Assembly (NCBI GenBank): GCA_050115015.1
Contig: JASFRI010000090.1
Coordinates: 1-12,073 of the forward strand
Direction of reading: 5' to 3'
Source: JASFRI01 sp050115015
GTDB lineage: Bacteria; Acidobacteriota; Polarisedimenticolia; CBDVAL01
Length of the DNA: 12,073 bases
Part shown: piece after piece, positions 6,804 through 12,073 of the stretch
Layout: each line of letters starts with the position of its first letter
Position numbering within the stretch: position 1 is the stretch's first letter
Translations under genes and position numbers: made by a program
The notes under the pieces: generated by a model
Database searches by the model: none
What the model was told of the DNA's origin: nothing
Seen by the model: only the letters and a program-made list of their open reading frames with translations

Positions 6804-7769
6804 ATGGAGGGAAGCGAGTGCACCCGTCCGGTGGTCCGGGTTCGAGGGCTTCTCGGGGAAGACGCGGCCGACCTTCGCCTCTCGGTGCGGGCGGGTGAAT
6901 CGGGTCTCGACAAGGAGATCAGCATCCCGCGGATCCAGAAGCCCGGCCTGGCTCTCGCAGGCTTCATGGAGTATATCCACCCCGGTCGGGTGCAGGTCCT
7001 CGGACAGAGCGAGATCACCTTTCTCGACGGGCTGGAGCCGGACCATCGTCGGGAGGTCTGCGAGGACCTGTGCTCCCGCGGGGCCGCCTGCTTCATCATC
7101 ACGAAGGGGCTCCTCCCGCCGGCGGAGCTCGTGGCGGTCGCCGACGGGACCGGGGTCCCCCTGTTGCTGACACCCGTGGTCTCCTCCGACCTGATCGAGG
7201 GCGTGTCCGAGTGGCTCCACCACGAGCTCGCGCCACGGCTGACGCTCCACGGCGTTCTCGTGGATATCTACGGGCTGGGAGTCCTGCTGCTCGGCGACAG
7301 CGGCGTGGGGAAGAGCGAGTGCGCCCTCGACCTGGTGGTCCGCGGCCACCGCCTGGTCAGCGACGATGCCGTGGAGCTTCGCCGCCACGGTCATACGCTG
7401 AACGGGTCCGGTCCGGAGCTCGGACTGCATCACATGGAGGTCCGGGGACTCGGCCTCATCAGCATCAAGGACCTGTTCGGCGTTGCCGCGGTGCGGCGCT
7501 ACAAGGACCTCGATCTGGTCATCCGGCTGGACCGCTGGCAGGAGGGCAAGGAGTACGACCGCCTCGGCCTCGACTCGCGGACCATGAACATCCTCGGCGT
7601 CGAGGTTCCCTTCATCGAGATGCCCGTGGCGCCGGGACGCAACCTGGCGGTGCTCGTCGAGGTCGCGTCGCGCAATCAGCTTCTCCGGCTGAAGGGATAC
7701 GTTCCCGCGAGGGATCTCGCGGAGCGCCTGCGGAAGCGGATGGCTCGCGAGGACATGGATGAAGCCTGA
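6804..7769 (+). CDS. hprK: HPr kinase/phosphorylase (HprK)
   Basis: HprK phosphorylates HPr on Ser46 with ATP or pyrophosphate and reverses this by phosphorolysis, linking the phosphotransferase system to the energy and carbon state of the cell. The 321-residue protein has an N-terminal regulatory domain (about 1-130) and a C-terminal kinase domain with His149 (LHGVLVD), Walker A GDSGVGKS (164-171), Asp187-Asp188 (LVSDDAVE), and the family signature EVRGLGLISIKDLFG (212-226). ATG 6804 is preceded by a G-rich Shine-Dalgarno stretch. The last codons overlap the start of rapZ by 11 bases. Its substrate, an HPr with Ser46, is encoded three genes downstream. In many proteobacteria hprK follows rpoN and a hibernation factor; here it has its own promoter instead. 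Confidence 0.97.
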   Translation: MEGSECTRPVVRVRGLLGEDAADLRLSVRAGESGLDKEISIPRIQKPGLALAGFMEYIHPGRVQVLGQSEITFLDGLEPDHRREVCEDLCSRGAACFIITKGLLPPAELVAVADGTGVPLLLTPVVSSDLIEGVSEWLHHELAPRLTLHGVLVDIYGLGVLLLGDSGVGKSECALDLVVRGHRLVSDDAVELRRHGHTLNGSGPELGLHHMEVRGLGLISIKDLFGVAAVRRYKDLDLVIRLDRWQEGKEYDRLGLDSRTMNILGVEVPFIEMPVAPGRNLAVLVEVASRNQLLRLKGYVPARDLAERLRKRMAREDMDEA

Positions 7770-8625
7770 ACAGCTGTTCATCCTCTCGGGCATGTCCGGG
7801 TCGGGAAAGTCCGCCGCCGTGAAGTGCTTCGAGGATATGGGCTTCTTCTGCGTCGACAACCTGCCCCTGAAGCTCATTCCCGTCTTCATCGACCTGACCC
7901 GGCGCAGCGGGGAGGGGCCGGACCGGGTCGCGCTGGTGATCGACATCCGCGAGAGGAGGCATCTCCAGGATTTCCCCCAGAGCCTCGCGGAGCTCCGCTC
8001 GAGTATCCACCGGGTCGAGGTGTTGTTCTTCGAGGCCGACGACCCGGTCCTCGTGCGGCGGTTCAGCGAGACGCGGCGCCCGCACCCGCTGGCGGATCGG
8101 GGCTCCGTGGAGGAGGGGATCCAGGCGGAGCGGGAGGCGCTGCGGCCGCTGCGCGAGAACGCCGATCGCATCATCGACACCAGCCGGTTCAACGTCCACG
8201 AGCTCCGTACCTTCCTGTTCGACCAGTTCTCGGATGCGGACCGGCAGCGGACGCTGTTCGTGTCGGTCCTGTCCTTCGGCTACAAGCACGGGATCCCGGC
8301 GGAGGCGGATCTCGTTCTCGACGTCCGCTTCCTCCCCAACCCCTACTTCGTGGAGGCGCTGCGGCCGCGTAGCGGGCTGGATGCGGAGGTCGTCGCGTAC
8401 CTGGCAAAGAAGACGGAGTTCGAGGAGTTCTGCCGCCGCATGCAGGATCTTCTGGCCTTCCTCCTTCCGGAGTACGTCCGGGAGGGGAAGTCCTACCTGA
8501 CCCTGGCCTTCGGATGCACGGGTGGCCGCCATCGCTCCGTGGCGCTAGCGGAGAGGTTCGGCGTGTTCCTCCAGGACCAGGGATACCGGACGCGGGTGCA
8601 GCATCGGGACGTCGGGAAGACGTGA
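7759..8625 (+). CDS. rapZ: RapZ family nucleotide- and RNA-binding protein
   Basis: RapZ proteins (formerly YvcJ/YhbJ) have an N-terminal P-loop domain and a C-terminal domain. In E. coli RapZ acts as an RNA-binding adaptor controlling the glucosamine-6-phosphate synthase small RNA and senses cell-wall precursor levels. This 288-residue protein has Walker A GMSGSGKS (11-18), the family segments RRFSETRRPHPL (100-111), SFGYKHGIP (172-180) and DVRFLPNPY (188-196), and the C-terminal GCTGGRHRS (252-260). ATG 7759 overlaps the end of hprK and has GAGGA at 7749-7753. The hprK-rapZ pair is a widespread arrangement next to PTS genes. Whether it controls a small RNA in this organism cannot be told from the sequence. 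Confidence 0.95.
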   Translation: MKPEQLFILSGMSGSGKSAAVKCFEDMGFFCVDNLPLKLIPVFIDLTRRSGEGPDRVALVIDIRERRHLQDFPQSLAELRSSIHRVEVLFFEADDPVLVRRFSETRRPHPLADRGSVEEGIQAEREALRPLRENADRIIDTSRFNVHELRTFLFDQFSDADRQRTLFVSVLSFGYKHGIPAEADLVLDVRFLPNPYFVEALRPRSGLDAEVVAYLAKKTEFEEFCRRMQDLLAFLLPEYVREGKSYLTLAFGCTGGRHRSVALAERFGVFLQDQGYRTRVQHRDVGKT

Positions 8626-8668
8626 CGCCGCCGCCACGCCCGCGGCGACGATGGGAGCTTGCAGAGAC

Positions 8669-9073
8669 ATGGTAGGAGTGCTGGTGGTGACCCACGGGAA
8701 CCTGGCCGTGGAGCTCGTCCGCGCCGCCCGTCGCATCGTGGGGGAGCGCAAGGAGCTGCGGGCCCTTGCCATCGACTGGGACGACGACGTCGGTGCGGCG
8801 GGCGAGGCCGTCGGCAAGGCCATCGAGGAGATGAACCAGGGACAGGGGGTGCTCATCCTGACCGACATGTTCGGCGGGACCCCGACGAACATCAGCCTTT
8901 CCTTCCTGCAGGAGGGCAAGGTGGAGATCATCACGGGCGTCAATCTTCCGATGCTGATCAAGTTCTGCAACCTGCAGGAGAGGGACGACCTCGGGGCCGT
9001 CGCCCGCGGGATCCGCGAACAGGGACGCAAGTCCGTCTACATCGCGAGCGACGTGTTCAAGCCGCAAACCTGA
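8669..9073 (+). CDS. PTS EIIA component, mannose family
   Basis: This 134-residue protein is a mannose/fructose-family (ManX-like) EIIA domain that accepts phosphate from HPr. Phospho-acceptor His9 lies in VGVLVVTHGNLA, and the conserved TDMFGGTPTN (65-74, with Asp66) supports the active site. No EIIB, EIIC or EIID is fused or adjacent, so it is probably a regulatory phosphate acceptor and not part of a sugar transporter here. ATG 8669 is preferred because family homology begins there and GGGAG lies at 8653-8657 (11 bases upstream, a little far); ATG 8651 would add six residues without a ribosome binding site. It follows rapZ by 43 bases and precedes ptsH by 33. Confidence 0.93.
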   Translation: MVGVLVVTHGNLAVELVRAARRIVGERKELRALAIDWDDDVGAAGEAVGKAIEEMNQGQGVLILTDMFGGTPTNISLSFLQEGKVEIITGVNLPMLIKFCNLQERDDLGAVARGIREQGRKSVYIASDVFKPQT

Positions 9074-9106
9074 GTCCGGCGAAGCGTTCTCCGGGAAGGA
9101 CGAAGA

Positions 9107-9376
9107 ATGATCGACACCGAGATCGAGATCATCAACAAGCTCGGACTTCACGCCCGCGCGGCGGCGAAGTTCGTGCACACGGCGAATCGCTTCAAGTCGA
9201 AGATCACCCTGAGCAGGGACACCCGGCAGATCGACGGCAAGTCGATCCTGGGGATCCTGATGCTGGCCGCGGGCCAGGGCACCGTGCTGCAACTCCGGGT
9301 CGAGGGGCCGGACGAGCAGGACGCCTGCCGGGATCTGAAGGAACTGGTCCGGGACCGGTTCGGGGAGGGGCAGTGA
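9107..9376 (+). CDS. ptsH: Phosphocarrier protein HPr
   Basis: HPr is the small cytoplasmic carrier that takes phosphate from EI on His15 and passes it to EIIA. The 89 residues include His15 in NKLGLHARAAAKF and Ser46 in QIDGKSILGILML, the regulatory site targeted by HprK, so both phosphorylation systems encoded here can act on it. The length is normal. ATG 9107 has AAGGA (9096-9100) six bases upstream. Its TGA overlaps the GTG start of ptsI (GTGA), giving probable translational coupling. The exact match of the Ser46 environment with an hprK in the same operon makes the functional pairing very likely. Confidence 0.97.
   Translation: MIDTEIEIINKLGLHARAAAKFVHTANRFKSKITLSRDTRQIDGKSILGILMLAAGQGTVLQLRVEGPDEQDACRDLKELVRDRFGEGQ
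9362..9370 (+). promoter_or_regulatory. Ribosome binding site fixing the GTG start of ptsI
   Basis: GGGGAGGGG (9362-9370) lies inside the end of ptsH, with its GGAGG core four bases before GTG 9373. The GTG overlaps the ptsH stop. The reading frame is open far upstream, through ptsH and the EIIA gene, but without homology, so this site marks the real start. Confidence 0.6.
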
Positions 9377-11139
9377 GCGGCACCGGACGGCATCCCTTCC
9401 AGGGGATCGGCGCCTCGCTGGGCATCGCCATCGGTCCGGCGGTCGTCCTGGAGACGCGGACCGAGAAGATCTTCCGGGTACCCCTCGCGGCGTCGGAGGT
9501 GGATCGGGAACTCGAGCGCTTCGACCGGGCGGTGGCCCGCGCGCGCAGGGAGCTCCAGGACATGAAGCACCGGGTCAGTGCGGAGATCGGCAAGAGCTAC
9601 GCCGGGATCTTCGATGCCCAGGGGCTGATCCTGGAGGATGCCGCGTTCTCGGGAGAGAGCCGTCGGCGGATCCAGACGGACCGGGTGAACGCCGAGTGGG
9701 CCCTGCAGCGCACCGCCCGCCGCTTCCTGCAGGCCTTCTCCAGCATCGACGATCCACACATCCGGGACCGTGGTCACGACATCGAGGACGTTCACAACCG
9801 GCTCCAGCAGCAGCTCGCGGGAACGGACCACCGGGATCTGGCGGACCTGTCGGAGGACAGCATCGTCGTGGCCCCGGCGATCTCGCCTTCGGACACGATC
9901 CTGCTCAAGCACCCCCACGTGATCGGCTTCTGCACCGACGCCGGCGGACGGACCTCCCACACGGCGATCATCGCGAATGCCCTCGAGATCCCGGCGGTGG
10001 TCGGTCTCCACGACTTCAGCCATCGGGTCCAGAACGACCAGTTGCTGGTCCTCGATGGGGAGATGGGCGTGGTGTTCGTCGACCCACCGCCCGAGGTCCT
10101 CGAGGAGTACGAGCGCCGCCGGGACGCGAAGGCGAAGCAGCGCGCGCGGTACCTCGAGAGGCCCGACCGGCCGGCCCTGACCGCGGACGGCGTCCAGATC
10201 GCCGTACGGGCCAACATAGAGCTTCCCGAGGACATCGATACGGCGCTGCGCATGCGCTCCGAGGGGGTCGGTCTGTACCGGTCGGAGTTCCTCTTCCTCG
10301 AGTGCTCCCCCGAGCTTCCCAGCGAGGACCGCCACTACGAGGTCTACCGCATGCTCGCGGAGCGCTGCCAGCCCCACGGGGCGGTGATCCGCACCCTGGA
10401 TCTGGGGGGGGAGAAGTACTTCCACGACGTGCTGGACCGGGGCGAGACGAATCCCGTCATGGGGATACGGGCCGTTCGCTTCTGCCTGAAGCGCCCGGAT
10501 ATCTTCAAGACCCAGCTGCGAGGGCTGCTCCGCGCCTCCGCCCACGGGCCCATCAGGGTGATGTTCCCCCTCATCTCCGGCGTGGCGGAGCTCCGCCAGG
10601 TCCGGGCGGTGCTGGACGAGTGCCGGGAGGAGCTACGGGCAGAGGGGGCGGCGATGGCGGAGAAGCTCGACGTGGGCATCATGATCGAGGTGCCCTCCGC
10701 CGCCGCCATCGCCGACCACCTGGCCCGCGAGGTGGATTTTTTCAGCATCGGGACGAACGACCTGATCCAGTACTGCCTCGCCCTGGACCGGGGGAATGAC
10801 GAACTCGCCTATCTGTACGAGCCGTTCCATCCGGCGGTGCTGCGGACCCTGGACTTTGTCATCCGTTCCGGTGCGGCCGCCGGCATCCCGGTGTCGCTGT
10901 GCGGCGAGATGGCGGCGGAGCCCGCGTACCTCCCGGTACTGCTGGGCCTGGGGCTGGTGGAGCTCAGCATGAACCCGGCCTCCATCCCGCTGGTGAAGGA
11001 AGCCCTGGAACGGGTGGACGTGGGGCAGGCGCGGGAGGTCGTCCGGCAGGCCCTGAGCCTGCCCACCGCCGCGGAGATCACGGCGCTGGTGAGGCGCGAG
11101 CTTTTGCCGGACAGCGCAGCGGCCGGAAGGGAGGAGTGA
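9373..11139 (+). CDS. ptsI: Phosphoenolpyruvate-protein phosphotransferase (EI)
   Basis: EI takes phosphate from phosphoenolpyruvate and passes it to HPr His15, the first step of the PTS. From GTG 9373 the protein has 588 residues, close to the usual 570-590. Key residues are active-site His196 in GGRTSHTAI, Arg303 (GVGLYRSEFLF), Arg340 (RTLDLGGEK), Glu439 (GIMIEVPSAA), the FSIGTNDLIQY segment (457-467), and Cys510 in the CGEMAAEP loop. The order is HPr-binding and phosphohistidine domain, then PEP-binding barrel. All catalytic positions are present, so it should be active. GTG is favoured over the very long upstream extension, which overlaps ptsH and the EIIA gene. No GAF domain precedes it, so it is standard EI and not the nitrogen-type PtsP. 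Confidence 0.97.
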   Translation: MSGTGRHPFQGIGASLGIAIGPAVVLETRTEKIFRVPLAASEVDRELERFDRAVARARRELQDMKHRVSAEIGKSYAGIFDAQGLILEDAAFSGESRRRIQTDRVNAEWALQRTARRFLQAFSSIDDPHIRDRGHDIEDVHNRLQQQLAGTDHRDLADLSEDSIVVAPAISPSDTILLKHPHVIGFCTDAGGRTSHTAIIANALEIPAVVGLHDFSHRVQNDQLLVLDGEMGVVFVDPPPEVLEEYERRRDAKAKQRARYLERPDRPALTADGVQIAVRANIELPEDIDTALRMRSEGVGLYRSEFLFLECSPELPSEDRHYEVYRMLAERCQPHGAVIRTLDLGGEKYFHDVLDRGETNPVMGIRAVRFCLKRPDIFKTQLRGLLRASAHGPIRVMFPLISGVAELRQVRAVLDECREELRAEGAAMAEKLDVGIMIEVPSAAAIADHLAREVDFFSIGTNDLIQYCLALDRGNDELAYLYEPFHPAVLRTLDFVIRSGAAAGIPVSLCGEMAAEPAYLPVLLGLGLVELSMNPASIPLVKEALERVDVGQAREVVRQALSLPTAAEITALVRRELLPDSAAAGREE

Positions 11140-11142
11140 GGC

Positions 11143-11493
11143 GTGCGTCGCATCGAGAAGCCCTGGGGACACGAGGAGATCTTCGCCCACACCGATCGCT
11201 ACGTCGGCAAGGTCCTGGTGATCGAGGCCGGGAAGCGCCTCAGCCTGCAGTACCACCGGGAAAAGGACGAGGCCTTCTACCTGCAGGAGGGACGCCTCCG
11301 GTTCACGTCGGAGCGGGACGGGAAGCTCCTCGAGGAAGACGTCCGGCCCGGTGAGGCCCGGCACATCCCGGCGGGCCACCGCCACCGGTTCGAGGCCCTG
11401 GAGCGCTGTGTGCTCTTCGAGGTGTCGACCACCGAGCTCGACGACGTGGTACGCCTGGATGACGACTTCGGGCGTGCCGGCGGCGCCGGTTGA
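11143..11493 (+). CDS. Small single-domain cupin, mannose-6-phosphate isomerase-like
   Basis: This 116-residue protein is a single cupin domain resembling the C-terminal isomerase part of type II mannose-6-phosphate isomerases. The opening KPWGHEEIFAH (6-16), GKRLSLQYHREKDEAFYLQEG (30-50; candidate metal ligands His38 and Glu43) and GEARHIPAGHRHRF (70-83, His79/His81) are the recognisable cupin motifs. GTG 11143 has an excellent GGAGGAG (11130-11136) six bases upstream and lies three bases after ptsI, so it is probably the last gene of the pts operon. Free-standing cupins of this type often have no proven enzyme activity; sugar-phosphate isomerisation, nucleotide-sugar work or ligand sensing are all possible. 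The short Gly/Ala-rich end is unremarkable. Confidence 0.8.
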   Translation: MRRIEKPWGHEEIFAHTDRYVGKVLVIEAGKRLSLQYHREKDEAFYLQEGRLRFTSERDGKLLEEDVRPGEARHIPAGHRHRFEALERCVLFEVSTTELDDVVRLDDDFGRAGGAG

Positions 11494-11554
11494 GGCGAAT
11501 TCCGCGCCACGCAGGGATCCCAGCGGTTCCAACCTTCCATCTCCCTACAAAGGC

Positions 11555-11581
11555 TTGACTTATCGGTTGTCGATGAGTTAA
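11555..11581. repeat. Inverted repeat coinciding with promoter P1 of the IHF-like gene
   Basis: TTGACTTATCG (11555-11565) and CGATGAGTTAA (11571-11581) are 11-base arms with two mismatches around GTTGT. As RNA both mismatches would be G-U pairs, giving a continuous 11-pair stem. The dyad runs from the -35 hexamer of P1 into its -10. It is not followed by a T-tract, so an operator is more likely than a terminator; this is inference. Confidence 0.45.
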
Positions 11582-11583
11582 AG
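11555..11583 (+). promoter_or_regulatory. Probable upstream promoter P1 of the IHF-like gene
   Basis: TTGACT (11555-11560), a 17-base spacer and TTAAAG (11578-11583). The -35 context AGGCTTGACTT is identical over 11 bases to that of the acpP promoter (2831-2840 region). The -10 is weak. Confidence 0.45.
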
Positions 11584-11589
11584 TCTTAC

Positions 11590-11618
11590 TTGACATTTGC
11601 CTCTGGTTTTCATAGATT
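11590..11618 (+). promoter_or_regulatory. Probable main promoter P2 of the IHF-like gene
   Basis: A perfect consensus -35 TTGACA (11590-11595), an ideal 17-base spacer and TAGATT (11613-11618, four of six consensus bases). It is the best promoter in the window and lies in its most AT-rich stretch. The inferred start near 11625 leaves a leader of about 45 bases before GTG 11672. Confidence 0.7.
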
Positions 11619-11671
11619 GCTTTAAGTTCTGAATCCAACTACCTGTCGATACAGAACCGGGAGGCCGGTAC

Positions 11672-12031
11672 GTGACGAAGCTCGACCTCGTCGATGTCGT
11701 CTACCGGTGCCACGGGGGCATTTCCCGGCGGGAATCCTCCAGGATCGTGGAGTGCCTCCTGGCGCGGATGAAAGGGGAGTTCGCGGCCGGGGGGCAGGTA
11801 CAGATCGCCGGCCTGGGCCGGCTCGAGGTCGTCGGGCGCCGGTCCCGCAAGGGGCGGAATCCGAAGACCGGCGAGACCATCCGGATCCCCGCGAAGCGGT
11901 CGCTGGTGTTTCGTCCGTCGCGGGTCCTCGTGGAGCGGCTGAACCGGGACGGCGTCGGGGCCGGCGGCACGGATCGTCCCGCCCCGAGGCGAGGCCGATC
12001 ATCCCCGGCGGGGAAGGACCGTCGTTCGTGA
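11672..12031 (+). CDS. Integration host factor alpha / HU family DNA-binding protein
   Basis: This nucleoid protein of the HU/IHF family bends DNA as a dimer. The N-terminal MTKLDLVDVVY, the beta-arm with GRNPKTGETIRIPAK (61-75, intercalating Pro64) and the closing FRPSRVLVERLN (80-91) resemble IHF-alpha more than HU. The conserved core ends near residue 91, and a further 28 residues form a basic, Arg/Pro/Gly/Ser-rich tail, so the protein is 119 residues against about 99 in E. coli IhfA. GTG 11672 has GGGAGG (11659-11664) seven bases upstream, and homology starts at this codon. It is preceded by tandem promoters in an AT-rich gap and is probably the first gene of a new transcription unit. HU-like function cannot be excluded. 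Confidence 0.9.
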   Translation: MTKLDLVDVVYRCHGGISRRESSRIVECLLARMKGEFAAGGQVQIAGLGRLEVVGRRSRKGRNPKTGETIRIPAKRSLVFRPSRVLVERLNRDGVGAGGTDRPAPRRGRSSPAGKDRRS

Positions 12032-12064
12032 CGGGGCGAGGGTCGGAAGGGGTCAGGAGGAAGC

Positions 12065-12073
12065 GTGGCATCG
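12065..12073 (+). CDS. Possible start of the next gene (first three codons)
   Basis: AGGAGGAA (12055-12062) precedes GTG GCA TCG at the very edge of the window, 33 bases after the IHF-like stop. The spacing from the GGAGG core to GTG is four bases, slightly short. In several proteobacterial genomes a MerR-family regulator follows ihfA, but three codons do not allow any identification. Confidence 0.3.

Noticed and set aside
5249..7102. Minus-strand frame of 617 codons spanning the GAPDH homologue in another frame
   Set aside because: Low-complexity Arg/Pro/Gly-rich translation typical of a shifted frame; it crosses the divergent promoter region and part of hprK.
6777..8192. Minus-strand open frame of 471 codons opposite hprK and rapZ
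   Set aside because: Lies opposite two well-supported genes, has no recognisable domain and runs into the hprK promoter region.
8621..8650. Hairpin between rapZ and the EIIA gene (CGCCGC at 8626-8631, GCGGCG at 8642-8647)
   Set aside because: Only six continuous pairs in very GC-rich sequence, no T-tract, and genes on both sides are evidently in one operon; no support for a terminator.
8659..9372. N-terminal extension of ptsI over EIIA and ptsH
   Set aside because: The extension is a shifted-frame shadow of two real genes; GTG 9373 with its ribosome binding site fits EI length and homology.
9148..10545. Minus-strand open frame of 465 codons opposite ptsH and ptsI
   Set aside because: Long antisense frames are expected in GC-rich coding DNA. 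The translation has no recognisable motif and is opposite a gene with a full set of catalytic residues.
11477..11489. Small stem CCGGC/GCCGG at the end of the cupin gene
   Set aside because: Five pairs with a 3-base loop inside the coding end and no following T-tract; too weak to call a terminator.
1..12073. Defence system, mobile element, biosynthetic cluster or novel multi-gene system
   Set aside because: Every sizeable gene belongs to a recognised core family, and there are no transposase, integrase, direct-repeat array or unexplained gene cassettes.

Overview
The window is GC-rich, tightly packed bacterial chromosome. Nearly every base is coding, and no stretch longer than about 225 bases lacks a gene. 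I see no tRNA, rRNA, insertion sequence, CRISPR array or attachment site. The combination of HprK, RapZ, a mannose-family EIIA, HPr and EI with an IHF-alpha-type protein and a classical fab operon suggests a Gram-negative lineage of deltaproteobacterial type or another deep, high-GC phylum. Taxonomy cannot be fixed from this window alone.

Left block (1-5493, + strand): a type II fatty acid synthesis operon, plsX(partial)-fabH-fabD-fabG-acpP-fabF, followed by a dGTPase-like HD-domain gene. plsX/fabH and fabD/fabG overlap by 4 and 1 bases, and fabF and the dGTPase-like gene share TTGA, so much of the block is probably translationally coupled. acpP has its own sigma70-like promoter, as expected for a gene needed in great excess.

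Middle (5509-6803): one minus-strand gene, converging on the dGTPase gene with only 15 bases between them. It encodes a protein that aligns along its length with the archaeal (type II) glyceraldehyde-3-phosphate dehydrogenase family, which is unusual for a bacterium. Its upstream region is shared with the divergent hprK operon and holds two facing promoters, a GC-rich near-palindrome between them and a second dyad in the dehydrogenase leader.

Right block (6804-11493, + strand): hprK-rapZ-EIIA(Man)-ptsH-ptsI plus a small cupin gene. This is a regulatory phosphotransferase chain (EI to HPr to EIIA, with HPr-Ser46 phosphorylated by HprK); no membrane sugar transporter subunit lies in the window. 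An AT-rich 178-base gap (11494-11671) follows, with two tandem sigma70-like promoters driving an IHF-alpha/HU family gene (11672-12031). A possible next gene begins at the right edge.

Most of the window is ordinary core metabolism. The parts that merit attention are the archaeal-type dehydrogenase with altered active-site neighbours, its divergent pairing with the HprK/PTS operon, and several dyad elements in the two main intergenic regions.
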